DNA from: Chitinophaga chungangae
GTDB lineage: Bacteria > Bacteroidota > Bacteroidia > Chitinophagales > Chitinophagaceae
Reading direction: 5' to 3'
NCBI RefSeq assembly: GCF_017742215.1
Contig: NZ_JAGHKP010000003.1
Span: 248,001 to 312,000 of the forward strand
Length of the DNA stretch: 64,000 nt
Made by a program: the position numbers and the translations under genes
Shown here: piece by piece, positions 44,231 to 52,379 of the stretch
Layout of the letters: every line of letters begins with the position of its first letter
Position numbering within the stretch: the first letter of the stretch is position 1
Notes under the pieces: generated by a model
The model's input: the letters and a program-made list of their open reading frames with translations, nothing else
Told to the model about the DNA's origin: nothing
Database searches by the model: none

Positions 44231-44998
44231 ATGAAAAAGATATTGACTTTGGCCGTGCTCACCACAGCACTGACCGCCTGCAAAAAAGACCAGTATTATC
44301 TCTATAACGATATCGCGCGCCTGCAGTTCGGCCCGCCCGTCGGCCAGCTGTATTACAGCCCCGCAGATATGGCCGATACGCTCAAGCCTTATACTTTTTA
44401 TTACGAGCCGGCTGCCGTGCTGCAAGACACCGTGTTTTTCGACATCTACGCCATCGGCGGCACCAGCGGCCAGGACAGGGCCTATACGCTGGAGCAGGTA
44501 ATGCTGGAAGGAGAGGAGAATGCCGTGGCGGGCGTGCATTACAAGGCATTCGACGACGCATCTCTCAAAAACGCTTACGTGATCAAGGCCGGGGAAGTGC
44601 ATGCCTTCGCACCGGTGATCGTACTGCGGGACGCCTCCCTGAAAAACAAGTCCGTGAAGCTGCAATTGCAGGTGAAAGCCAACGACCAGTTCCAGCCCGG
44701 GGAGATCAGGAAGCTGTGGAGAAGGGTGGAGCTGGCGGACCAGCTCAGTCAGCCTGCCGCCTGGAACAGTACCGCCACGACCTATTACTGGGGCAAATAC
44801 AGCCAGGTAAAACATTCCTTCATGGTGGAGCAAACCGGTGAAAAATGGGACCAGGACTTCCTTACGGAGATCAACGCCGATTACGCGCTGCTGAGCTTCT
44901 GGCGCCTGAAGCTGCGCACCCTGCTCACCGATTACAACAACGCCCATCCCGGCGCGCCGCTTACGGATGAATCCGGGGAAACGGTAGTATTCCCTTAA
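44231..44998 (+). CDS. DUF4843-family lipoprotein
   Basis: A 255-residue surface or periplasmic lipoprotein (MKKILTLAVLTTALTACKK, Cys about 17). The pattern of a DUF4843 protein is visible: a Calx-beta-like sandwich (about 50-150; VAGVHYKAFDDA, FAPVIVLRDASLKNKSVKLQLQV) followed by a helical tail ending with the TDESGETVVFP stretch. Such proteins nearly always sit beside a SusD and a PKD-like lipoprotein, as here; the role is unknown, perhaps in substrate capture. Confidence 0.8.
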   Translation: MKKILTLAVLTTALTACKKDQYYLYNDIARLQFGPPVGQLYYSPADMADTLKPYTFYYEPAAVLQDTVFFDIYAIGGTSGQDRAYTLEQVMLEGEENAVAGVHYKAFDDASLKNAYVIKAGEVHAFAPVIVLRDASLKNKSVKLQLQVKANDQFQPGEIRKLWRRVELADQLSQPAAWNSTATTYYWGKYSQVKHSFMVEQTGEKWDQDFLTEINADYALLSFWRLKLRTLLTDYNNAHPGAPLTDESGETVVFP

Positions 44999-45017
44999 AC
45001 CCTTCAACACCGCAACC

Positions 45018-46553
45018 ATGAAACGCACATACCAAAGCCTGGCCGCCTGCTGCATGCTGCTGCTCAACGCCTGCTACAAAGACCATGGCAACTACGAATA
45101 CGATCTGGCCGAGCAGATCACCGTTACCGGCATCAACAGCGATTACGACAAAGTATCGCTGGTAGACCGCATTACGCTGGACCCGCAGGTAAGCTCATCC
45201 GATCCGCAGGCGGAATTTTCCTGCTGGTGGGGCATTTATGAAACCAACGTACAGGGCAGCGCACCGAAGGTAGATACGATCGGCCGCACCAAAGCGCTGG
45301 ATTACCTGGTGACACAGCCCGCCAAAGGCTGGGTGCTCGTATTCGGCGCAAAGAACCTGCATACCGGCGTCAGCAAGATCGTGACCGCCAGGGTAAACGT
45401 GATCACCCAATTCACCCGCGGCTGGTACGTGATGAAACACAGCGGCGGGCAAACGGATGTTGATCTCTTTCTCACGCCGTCTGGCATTGCGCCGGGCAGC
45501 GATAAAATGGAGAACGTGTTCTCTCTTGTGAATGGCCGCAAACTGGACGGTTCCGCGCGCCTTTTCGGTTATTACACCAATTACAAATCCGACGTTACCG
45601 GCATGATGGCCAATACCAAAGGGCTGTTCATCCTGTCAGATAAAGATGTGAGCGTGGTGAACCTGAACACGTTCAAAGAGATCCGCGGGTTCAGCTCGCT
45701 GTTCTACGAAACGCCCGCCGTAAAACGCCCCGGCAGCATCAGCGAAGGTTCTTCGGCGAATTACCTGGTGAACGACGGGCATTTGCACAGCATTTACTCC
45801 ATGTCTGCCAACGTAGGCATGTTCGGTGGTGTACAGCTGCGGGACGACAACAATTCTCCTTACCGCCTTTCCGATTATTTCCTGACCTATTATTCCGGGA
45901 ATCCTTTCTTTTTCGACGAAACGAGCTGCTCCTTCGTATCTGCCACCGGTACAGGATCGGTATTGTCTTCCGTGACGGATGCTGCCGGCTCCGAAATGCC
46001 CGCCAACCACAATAACAAAGCGCTTTTGTTCATGGGTGTAAGAGCTACCAACCCGTACACCGGCATTGCGCTTTTCCGGGACAAGACGGACGCGGGGCTG
46101 AAGATCCTGTCCACCATCACCCCCGAAAATTATGTGCTAAAGCTCGTGAACGACACGCTGGACGCAGCTGAAAAGCTATACCAGGCGCAGCGTTACGGCT
46201 TGATCGTGGCGGATGAGAGCATCCTGTATTTTTCCGTGGGCAATGAAATATGGTCCAGGAACCTGGCCAACGGTGCCGAGCAGCTGCAATTCACCGTGCC
46301 TGCCGGCGAAACGGTAACGTTTATCCGGCATCGTAAGTACGCCGGCTCCGCTACTTTGGAGCTGCCGTATTATTTCAACTACATGCTCATCGGCACCGAG
46401 AGCGGCGGTCAATATAAAGTCCGCGCGTTCCGGAAAAGCTCCGGCAACCTGAATGCCAACCCTGATTTTGTGCTGGAAGGGGAGGGAAGCGTGGGCGACG
46501 TGATCTACATTGCCCCGTCTATCAACAATTACACTTATCTGAACAGTTATTGA
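45018..46553 (+). CDS. PKD-like family lipoprotein
   Basis: A 511-residue lipoprotein (signal ending LLNACYK). The N-terminal third resembles the PKD-like module found in SusCD loci (YEYDLAEQITVTGINSDYDKVS, then a beta-sandwich), and the remainder has repeated strand patterns suggestive of a propeller (GWYVMKHSGGQTDVDLFL, GLFILSDKDVSVVN, GLIVADESILYFSVGNEIWSR). It is co-directional with and close to its neighbours. The function is not known; presumably it is a component of the surface uptake complex. Confidence 0.75.
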   Translation: MKRTYQSLAACCMLLLNACYKDHGNYEYDLAEQITVTGINSDYDKVSLVDRITLDPQVSSSDPQAEFSCWWGIYETNVQGSAPKVDTIGRTKALDYLVTQPAKGWVLVFGAKNLHTGVSKIVTARVNVITQFTRGWYVMKHSGGQTDVDLFLTPSGIAPGSDKMENVFSLVNGRKLDGSARLFGYYTNYKSDVTGMMANTKGLFILSDKDVSVVNLNTFKEIRGFSSLFYETPAVKRPGSISEGSSANYLVNDGHLHSIYSMSANVGMFGGVQLRDDNNSPYRLSDYFLTYYSGNPFFFDETSCSFVSATGTGSVLSSVTDAAGSEMPANHNNKALLFMGVRATNPYTGIALFRDKTDAGLKILSTITPENYVLKLVNDTLDAAEKLYQAQRYGLIVADESILYFSVGNEIWSRNLANGAEQLQFTVPAGETVTFIRHRKYAGSATLELPYYFNYMLIGTESGGQYKVRAFRKSSGNLNANPDFVLEGEGSVGDVIYIAPSINNYTYLNSY

Positions 46554-46581
46554 CGTATTAACCAAATTGAACGCTTACGAA

Positions 46582-47946
46582 ATGAAAAAACTGCAACTCT
46601 GCCTGGTGGCCCTGTTGAGCCTGCCCGCATTCCTGCATGCGCAGGTAACGGTGTCTGGTGAATGGCTGCGCCGTCATGACGGCAATGTAAAGCTCTATCG
46701 CATAGAGCATGGAAGGCTCGAAGAAGTGGCCGCGTCCAAACCCGGAACGGATTCAGCATTCGGCTTTTATTTCAAGCCCGAACGTGAAGGTTTTTACGTG
46801 ATCGGCACCGGCAGCACGTTTACGCCGCAAGACAAATACACCTTTTATTTCAGAAAAAAAGACCAGCTGAACCTGAAAGTGGTGGACACTACTTACGTGC
46901 TTACCGGTCAGAACTCGCCCGAGAACCAGGCCGTGGAAAAATGGCACAACACCGTGCTGCCGCTGGAAAGGAAGGGTATTTATTTCAGCATGAGCCGCAG
47001 CACGTACGTAGATTTTTTCCCCTTGCTGGAAAAGATCCATGCGCAGGTGCGGCAAACTAAATATCCTTCCACCGGCAATAAAACATTCGACGCGGAATTT
47101 GCCGTATACCGGGAAATGGACCTGCTGTTCTGCGCCAGTGAACTGCTGAGCACGCCGCGTTCCGTGCATCCTTCTGCGGCGGATTATACCGCTTATTTGA
47201 AAGGCATTAACCCGTCGTACTTCACGGCAGACACACGCCTGCTGCGTTATCCGCAGGGCATGCGCATGATGCGCACCATACAGGCGCTGCCTGCGCGCAT
47301 GGGGCACGGCGATCCCCGCGATTACAGCCTGGAAGCGCGCCTCAAAGGCGTGGAGAACGATACGCTGAAAGGGGAAGTGGTGCTGCAGCATGCCGCCGGC
47401 CTCAAAACGTACCTGGGCTACACGGATATGAGCAAGGATTATGGCAAATACATCCTCACCCGCGACCAGTCTATCCGCGCCAAAGCCTTCGAGACCGAGC
47501 TGGCCAAAAAAGCTACCGCCGCCGGCGGCAAAGCCGTGAATTTCACCTATCCCGACGCGAACGGTAAAAACGTTTCCCTCAGCGATTTCAAAGGAAAGGT
47601 AGTGCTGGTAGACGTTTGGGCTACCTGGTGCGGCCCCTGCAAAGGAGAGATCCCGCATCTGAAAAAACTGGAGAAAGAGATGCACGGGCAGGACGTACTG
47701 TTCCTCAGCGTGTCTGTAGACGAGCTGAAAGACCACCAGAAATGGAAAGACTTCATAAAATCCGAAGAGCTGGGCGGCGTGCAGCTTTTCGCCAGCGGCT
47801 GGAGCGATATCGCGAAGTTCTACAACATCAAGGGAATCCCGCGTTTTATGGTATTCGACAAACAGGGCAACATCGTTTCCACGGATGCGCCGAGGCCTTC
47901 GAATAAAGAGCTGAAGCTGCTGCTGGAAAGCGAAGTGAAGAAGTAA
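46582..47946 (+). CDS. TlpA-like thioredoxin-fold protein with DUF4369-type N-domain
   Basis: A 454-residue exported protein (MKKLQLCLVALLSLPAFLHAQ). An N-terminal beta-sandwich of DUF4369 type (about 20-110) and a helical middle segment precede a C-terminal thioredoxin/AhpC-TSA domain (about 320-454) with VNFTYPDANGKNVSLSDFKGKVVLVDVWATWCGPCK. The redox pair is C350 and C353 (WCGPC). The cis-proline segment is FYNIKGIPRFMVFD. ATG 46582 is used because it begins the signal peptide. Proteins like this follow SusCD/DUF4843/PKD-like genes in many Bacteroidota and may reduce or isomerise disulphides of periplasmic partners. Confidence 0.85.
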   Translation: MKKLQLCLVALLSLPAFLHAQVTVSGEWLRRHDGNVKLYRIEHGRLEEVAASKPGTDSAFGFYFKPEREGFYVIGTGSTFTPQDKYTFYFRKKDQLNLKVVDTTYVLTGQNSPENQAVEKWHNTVLPLERKGIYFSMSRSTYVDFFPLLEKIHAQVRQTKYPSTGNKTFDAEFAVYREMDLLFCASELLSTPRSVHPSAADYTAYLKGINPSYFTADTRLLRYPQGMRMMRTIQALPARMGHGDPRDYSLEARLKGVENDTLKGEVVLQHAAGLKTYLGYTDMSKDYGKYILTRDQSIRAKAFETELAKKATAAGGKAVNFTYPDANGKNVSLSDFKGKVVLVDVWATWCGPCKGEIPHLKKLEKEMHGQDVLFLSVSVDELKDHQKWKDFIKSEELGGVQLFASGWSDIAKFYNIKGIPRFMVFDKQGNIVSTDAPRPSNKELKLLLESEVKK

Positions 47947-47970
47947 TATTGATAAACCAACCATTATTGA

Positions 47971-48000
47971 AAGGGGCTGCCGTTGGGCGGTCCTTTTTTT
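47971..48000 (+). terminator. Terminator of the SusCD/TlpA transcript
   Basis: Eleven-base stem with wobble pairs (AAGGGGCTGCC with GGCGGTCCTTT), four-base loop and T-run. It marks the end of the sigma-to-TlpA operon. Confidence 0.7.
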
Positions 48001-48033
48001 GTTGGGGAGAGTGGAATTTATAATCAGGCCTGA

Positions 48034-48126
48034 CCGGCGGGAGGTGGGATGTTCCTGCTTGATGCGAACGGGGTTGTGGTGGCTGAGAATGTCACGCTGG
48101 ACGACGTCAGGAAAAAATTGAAATAA
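48034..48126 (+). pseudogene. Remnant: C-terminal end of a TlpA/thioredoxin-like gene
   Basis: After a TGA at 48031-48033 the frame reads PAGGGMFLLDANG and continues VVVAENVTLDDVRKKLK before a TAA. This is the ending of thioredoxin-fold proteins (x-x-x-FLLDxxGxVVAxN, followed by a charged helix). No active-site region or start remains nearby. It directly follows the intact TlpA-like gene and its terminator and looks like the leftover of a second, deleted copy. Confidence 0.55.
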
Positions 48127-48219
48127 CCGTAAACGATGGACGCTCCTTCTGAAGCGGCCATCGTGTTTTTAGTGAACAAAGGAAGGGCTTGTTCGGGACC
48201 AGAATGTATTGGTTGACGG

Positions 48220-50103
48220 TTAAAGCGCCCAAACCCTTACGCCAATCCAGCCATGATAGAGCAGCAGCCCCGTCATATAGCAGAGGAGAAGAATATTGGC
48301 AGCAAATATTCCCTTCAGCCATTTGCTGTTTATCCGATTCCATTTCCTGAATAAAAACAGTGCGCCGCACAGCGTGAATAGCCCAAATGCGGCCGAGCCC
48401 AGGAATATGGTGAGCGTAGTAGCGTTGACCGAAGTAAATATAGCCTTGTCGATCGCATCGGTTACACTGAGCTTTCGATAGGCAAGAAAGATGGAGCCTA
48501 CAGCCAGGGCGGGAAATAATGCGGCCGGGAGAATTTTCCAAGACAGTTTTTTGAATGCCGCCAGCAGGAGAAGGACCGGCAATAACAACAGGGAAACCAG
48601 CATCGCTAAGATTCCTCCATATATCAATACCTGCTGTACGACCACCGGCCACCTGTCTGATTGGCTGTAGAACTCGTTTCCCCGCCCCTGGAAGAACGGC
48701 CGTCCGTCTTCGTCTTTCCCCAGCACATAAGCCGGAATGATGTCTCCTTTCGCCCTGAAGAGCATTCCCCCCGCGTGCAGCAAAGTGTCGGTATTTCCCC
48801 GGCCGGATCTTACCACGAGTTGGTTGCCTGCAAATGACAGCTGAACGCCTTTGAATATCTGTTCATGGAAGCTCCACATTTCGGAGCGGGGATTGGTGAA
48901 CTTGTAGTAGCCCGTGAACGATGCGAGGTGTGAAAGATCTTCCTGCGATTCCGGAAGCACTGGTTTTTCGAATGGCTGTGTAAGAAACCGTTCGATCAGA
49001 ACGGATACAGGCCAAAGGATTTGACCGCCATTATTGGAAATAGCGTAACCGATGCCGGCTTCCCGGTTGTAGAATATCCACGAGCCGAAACCTTCGCCTT
49101 TGCCATTGTGCCCGCGAAAAGTAACCTTTTTGTTGTTGGGGAACAGATCGAAGCCGGGTGAATAGCCCGTTTGCAGGCCATGTTTGGCGGCGAGCGTACT
49201 ATGAATGGTTTCCATGTCGGCCAGGTAACTTTCGGGTAACCAATGAATGGAATCCATCTTCCAGCCGTTCAACAGGTGACGGAGAAACACGGCCATATCA
49301 TCCGCCCCGGATACCAGCGCACTCGCGGCGCCATTGCCGCCGGGCATGTAAAACGGGAACGGAACGAAGCGGCCGTCATCATGATAATAACCGGTAGCAT
49401 AGTTTTCTTTCTCTTTCCCGTCGAGATCATAACCTGTATGCGCCATTCCGAGCGGGCGGAATACCTCGCCGGCGATGTATTCGTTCCATGGCCGGCCGGA
49501 AAGTTTTTGAATAATATAGCCGAGCACTTCGTACCCGGGACTGGCATACGAGAATTTTTCGCCGGGCTTCCATCTCGACCGCAGGGAATTTTTCACAAAG
49601 CTGATGGCTTCAATGCCCTGTCTTGGTTTGCCGGAAGTATTGACCATATTGTTGAGATGAACATCGTCGAACCCCGCAGTATGTTCGAGCAGGTGGATAA
49701 CGCGTACCGGGTGTGCTTTTTCCCATTTGTTCTCAAAAGGTATTTCCGGCGCAATGGCCGCAATGGGGTCGTTCAATTTAAGCTTTCCTTCGGACACCAG
49801 TTTCTGAATACCCAGCGCCGTAAAGGTTTTGGTGATAGATGCGAGATGGAATAATGTGGCGCCGTTTACTTTGACTTTCTTCTCAATGTCGGCGAAGCCG
49901 ATACCACCGGAATATAAGATCGAATCTTTGGTGACGATGGAGATCATCAGGCCGGGCATGTGGTTTTCCCGGATGGTTGTTTCCAGTGCCTGCAGAAGAG
50001 AATCGATCCCCTGGCGGGTATAGCCGGAATTCGTTTGGGCCATACCGTTAAGGACAAATACGGAAAACAGGCAGGTGCCAAATACCCGGCGGATAGTTTT
50101 CAT
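48220..50103 (-). CDS. Serine beta-lactamase-fold hydrolase with C-terminal membrane domain
   Basis: A 627-residue protein: signal peptide (about 1-22), a class C beta-lactamase/penicillin-binding-like domain (about 30-390), a small beta domain (about 395-480) and four to five hydrophobic segments near the C-terminus (about 490-620). The catalytic Ser-x-x-Lys is S89-I-T-K92, the second motif is Y186-A-S188 (usually YxN) and the third is GHNG in place of KTG. This pattern fits periplasmic esterases or D-aminopeptidases better than antibiotic-degrading enzymes. The membrane domain tethers it to the inner membrane. The substrate is unknown. Confidence 0.83.
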   Translation of the reverse strand: MKTIRRVFGTCLFSVFVLNGMAQTNSGYTRQGIDSLLQALETTIRENHMPGLMISIVTKDSILYSGGIGFADIEKKVKVNGATLFHLASITKTFTALGIQKLVSEGKLKLNDPIAAIAPEIPFENKWEKAHPVRVIHLLEHTAGFDDVHLNNMVNTSGKPRQGIEAISFVKNSLRSRWKPGEKFSYASPGYEVLGYIIQKLSGRPWNEYIAGEVFRPLGMAHTGYDLDGKEKENYATGYYHDDGRFVPFPFYMPGGNGAASALVSGADDMAVFLRHLLNGWKMDSIHWLPESYLADMETIHSTLAAKHGLQTGYSPGFDLFPNNKKVTFRGHNGKGEGFGSWIFYNREAGIGYAISNNGGQILWPVSVLIERFLTQPFEKPVLPESQEDLSHLASFTGYYKFTNPRSEMWSFHEQIFKGVQLSFAGNQLVVRSGRGNTDTLLHAGGMLFRAKGDIIPAYVLGKDEDGRPFFQGRGNEFYSQSDRWPVVVQQVLIYGGILAMLVSLLLLPVLLLLAAFKKLSWKILPAALFPALAVGSIFLAYRKLSVTDAIDKAIFTSVNATTLTIFLGSAAFGLFTLCGALFLFRKWNRINSKWLKGIFAANILLLCYMTGLLLYHGWIGVRVWAL

Positions 50104-50181
50104 AATGGAACTTTTGGTTGCAATAGGGGATGCAGGGGTGGGGATTTTCCATAATGGAAATTTTCTGGTGGGGAGAAGAAA

Positions 50182-50199
50182 GGCACGCGGATTCGAACC
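50182..50199 (-). other. tRNA 3'-end-like sequence (possible attachment-site relic)
   Basis: On the minus strand this reads GGTTCGAATCCGCGTGCC, resembling a T-loop and acceptor end of a tRNA, but no tRNA body is present upstream and one T-stem pair would mismatch. It may be a relic of integration at a tRNA gene or chance. Confidence 0.2.
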
Positions 50200-50288
50200 G
50201 GGAAGCTATTGCTTTGAAATACGCGGATGGGGGTTTAGGTCCCGACCGGCTGCCTTATGTAGGAAGATGTTGCCACAGCTTTAGGCTG

Positions 50289-50461
50289 GTGATCACCGCC
50301 AAGGATATACGGAACATCCTCGGCAAAGTCCACCGGTCTGCCAGCGAGCTGATGCAGAAGTTGCGCGCGATATTAAAAAAGCGCCAGGGCAATATGTGAC
50401 GGTCACAGAGTTTTGTGAACTCGTGGAGTTGCCGGAAGATGATGTCCGGGAGTTTTTCTAA
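50289..50461 (+). CDS. Small helix-turn-helix-type protein requiring a -1 frameshift
   Basis: The 0 frame from GTG 50289 reads VITAKDIRNILGKVHRSA and continues to LKKRQGNM and a TGA at 50397-50399. At 50375-50381 the heptamer A-AAA-AAG lies in the correct phase for -1 slippage. A one-base slip back continues as APGQYVTVTEFCELVELPED and on to a TAA at 50459-50461. The combined 57-residue protein matches the look of small Bacteroidota proteins of the pattern ITAKDIxxILG...VTVxEFCxxxxLxxxxVxxFL. This could be programmed frameshifting or a one-base loss in the A run (pseudogene). No start other than GTG is credible. Confidence 0.55.
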
Positions 50462-50530
50462 TTGCAGGTATAACGATAATGGCCGATAAAGGCGAGGGCA
50501 GGGCCATGGTGAAGCGGGCATGACGGATTA

Positions 50531-50586
50531 AAGGCCGTGCAAGGCCGATTCAAGGCCGATACAATGCGAACACAAGGCCGACTAGG
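50531..50586 (+). repeat. Short tandem repeat, AAGGCCG units
   Basis: AAGGCCG occurs at 50531, 50541, 50552 and 50574, with a degenerate unit (AATGCGA) at 50563, giving a 10-11 base period. It lies between the small HTH-type gene and the DUF2911 gene. The function is unknown; the near-helical period is notable. Confidence 0.6.
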
Positions 50587-50630
50587 GCGATTTTATGGAG
50601 TAAAAGAACAAAGGCCTCCTACAATTTCCA

Positions 50631-51125
50631 TTAAGATCTCACAGGTACTTCCACTCTTGTCTTGTCCCATTCGAGTACCAGCTTATTAGAAGGCAGTGTA
50701 ATAGTTAATTTTTCTACGGCCGTGCCTTTAACGGAGGACGCGGGGACCGTTACTTGCAACACATCCTTGCCTTTGATCTCGTTGTATTTGAAAGCACCCC
50801 ATTGACCTAATTCACTGTTTAAAATAAACATCCATTTTTTTTCGCCGGGAATGGTAAATAGGGTATAAGTACCCGCCTTTACAGGTTTTCCGCCGAAAAT
50901 AGCGTTCTTTGTAAAGGTGATTTCTGTTGCTCCATTAGCCCCCGTACGCCAAACTTCTCCATAAGGTACAAGTCTCCCGAATATTATGCGATCGCGTTTC
51001 GAAGGTTGGCCGTAACTTATTTTTACATTTTTGCCTTCAGCCGTAATCCTGGGGCTTTCAACAGACTGAGAAAAGGCACTATTGCTAATAACTATAATTG
51101 CTGCTAACAAAAGGATTTTTTTCAT
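50631..51125 (-). CDS. DUF2911-family exported protein
   Basis: A 164-residue protein with signal peptide (MKKILLLAAIIVISNSAFSQ). The DUF2911 pattern is clear: VKISYGQPSKRDRIIFGRLVPYGEVWRTGANGATEI, followed by FGGKPVKAGTYTLFTIPGEKKW and a GAFKYN strand. The family is widespread in Bacteroidota and of unknown function. ATG 51125 is chosen on the signal peptide; the frame continues into the tRNA region upstream and that part is not coding. Confidence 0.88.
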   Translation of the reverse strand: MKKILLLAAIIVISNSAFSQSVESPRITAEGKNVKISYGQPSKRDRIIFGRLVPYGEVWRTGANGATEITFTKNAIFGGKPVKAGTYTLFTIPGEKKWMFILNSELGQWGAFKYNEIKGKDVLQVTVPASSVKGTAVEKLTITLPSNKLVLEWDKTRVEVPVRS

Positions 51126-51148
51126 ATGCGGAGTTGATTTATTAAAAT

Positions 51149-51156
51149 CAAATTTA
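51149..51156 (-). promoter_or_regulatory. Candidate -7 element (TAAATTTG) for the DUF2911 gene
   Basis: Minus-strand TAnnTTTG match 23 bases upstream of the ATG at 51125. Confidence 0.5.
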
Positions 51157-51301
51157 ATGCTTTTTCCGTATTTGGCTAAGGAATATGGCCTTCGAACCAC
51201 TCGGGTGAACAAAGCCGTTGAGTTGATATAGACACTGGATAAGGGGTTCAGCGAAAATAAAAATGGAGAAACCGATATAAATTTCGATTTCTCCACTAAG
51301 G

Positions 51302-51385
51302 TGCCCAGAACTGGATTCGAACCAGCACACCGTTGCCGGCGCTGCGACCTGAACACAGTGCGTCTACCAATTTCGCCATCTGGGC
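51302..51385 (-). tRNA. tRNA-Leu (anticodon CAG)
   Basis: Reading the minus strand: acceptor GCCCAGA pairs with TCTGGGC, discriminator A; D-arm GGCGAAATTGGTAGACGC; anticodon stem CTGTG/CGCAG around loop TTCAGGT, giving CAG; a long variable arm typical of leucine tRNAs (GCGCCGGCAACGGTGTGC region); T-arm with TTCGAAT. The genome supplies CC but not the full CCA (CACCTT follows), so the Cca-adding enzyme encoded at 56525 would complete the end. Confidence 0.95.
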
Positions 51386-51460
51386 ATCTTTCCGTGTTAA
51401 GGGATGGCAAAGGTACGCACTTTCTCATTATTTCCAAATTCCCGCCGCACTTTTTTGAGC

Positions 51461-51492
51461 AAAAAAAGAAAGCCGCGCATCGCACGGCTTTC
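51461..51492 (-). terminator. Rho-independent terminator after dapD
   Basis: On the minus strand an eight-base stem (GAAAGCCG with CGGCTTTC) with a nine-base loop is followed by a run of seven T residues. Confidence 0.8.
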
Positions 51493-51513
51493 GTATATCA
51501 TCAAAAATAATAT

Positions 51514-52326
51514 TTACACCGCAATGTTGAACTCGCGCAGCGTGTCGTTCAGGCTTGTTTTCAGGTCGGTGCTGGCTTTACGCTGACCGATGATCAGGGC
51601 GCAGGATACCTGGTATTCGCCCGCCGGGAACTTCTTCGTGTAAGTACCCGGTATCACCACGCTGCGCGCCGGCACGCGGCCTTTATACTCGATCGGCTCG
51701 GGGCCGCTTACGTCGATGATCTTGGTGGATTGTGTAAGCACCACGTTCGCGCCCAGCACCGCTTCTTTTTCAACATGCACGCCTTCTACCACAATGCAGC
51801 GGGAGCCAACGAACACCCCGTCTTCAACGATCACCGGGCTGGCCTGCAGCGGCTCCAGTACGCCGCCGATGCCCACGCCGCCGCTCAGGTGCACGTGTTT
51901 GCCGATCTGCGCGCAGGAACCTACGGTCGCCCAGGTATCTACCATCGTGCCTTCGTCTACATATGCCCCGATATTTACATAAGAAGGCATCAGGATCGCG
52001 CCTTTGGCGATAAACGCGCCGTAACGGGCTACCGCGTGAGGCACCACGCGCACGCCCAGCTCTTTATAGTTGGTTTTGAGCTTCATTTTGTCGTGGAACT
52101 CGAACGGAGGCAGCTCCATCGTTTCCATCGGCTGTATCGTGAAATACATCAGGATGGCCTGTTTTACCCATTCGTTCACTTTCCATCCGTTCTCACCCGG
52201 CTCAGCCACGCGGAGCTTCCCCTTGTCCACCGCTTCTATCACTGCTCTCACGGCATCCGAATACTGTGTTTGCTGTAACAGGCTGCGGTCATTCCACGCA
52301 GCCAGTATTTGTTGCTGTACGTCCAT
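51514..52326 (-). CDS. dapD: 2,3,4,5-tetrahydropyridine-2,6-dicarboxylate N-succinyltransferase
   Basis: A 270-residue cytoplasmic enzyme of lysine and diaminopimelate synthesis (succinyl-CoA-dependent branch). The N-terminal helical domain is followed by a left-handed beta-helix of hexapeptide repeats (about 100-245): VRVVPHAVARYGAFIAKGAILMPSYVNIGAYVDEGTMVDTWATVGSCAQIG is the DapD signature stretch, and GVFVGSRCIVVEGVHVEKEAVLGANVVL follows. Length and motifs are normal. Own promoter candidate at 52347-52354, own terminator at 51461. It is a housekeeping gene and not obviously part of the peptide cluster upstream. Confidence 0.95.
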   Translation of the reverse strand: MDVQQQILAAWNDRSLLQQTQYSDAVRAVIEAVDKGKLRVAEPGENGWKVNEWVKQAILMYFTIQPMETMELPPFEFHDKMKLKTNYKELGVRVVPHAVARYGAFIAKGAILMPSYVNIGAYVDEGTMVDTWATVGSCAQIGKHVHLSGGVGIGGVLEPLQASPVIVEDGVFVGSRCIVVEGVHVEKEAVLGANVVLTQSTKIIDVSGPEPIEYKGRVPARSVVIPGTYTKKFPAGEYQVSCALIIGQRKASTDLKTSLNDTLREFNIAV

Positions 52327-52346
52327 TGTCTAAAAATTAATTTCCG

Positions 52347-52354
52347 CAAAAATA
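52347..52354 (-). promoter_or_regulatory. Candidate -7 element (TATTTTTG) for dapD
   Basis: Minus-strand TAnnTTTG match 20 bases upstream of the dapD ATG. It suggests that dapD is transcribed independently of the ATP-grasp genes. Confidence 0.5.
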
Positions 52355-52379
52355 ATATAATACCGCACAGTTGTTCGTC

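Noticed and set aside
50130..50288. N-terminal extension of the small HTH-type protein from ATG 50130
   Set aside because: The extension reads through a tRNA-like sequence and has no similarity to the family, which begins close to V-ITAKD at 50289.
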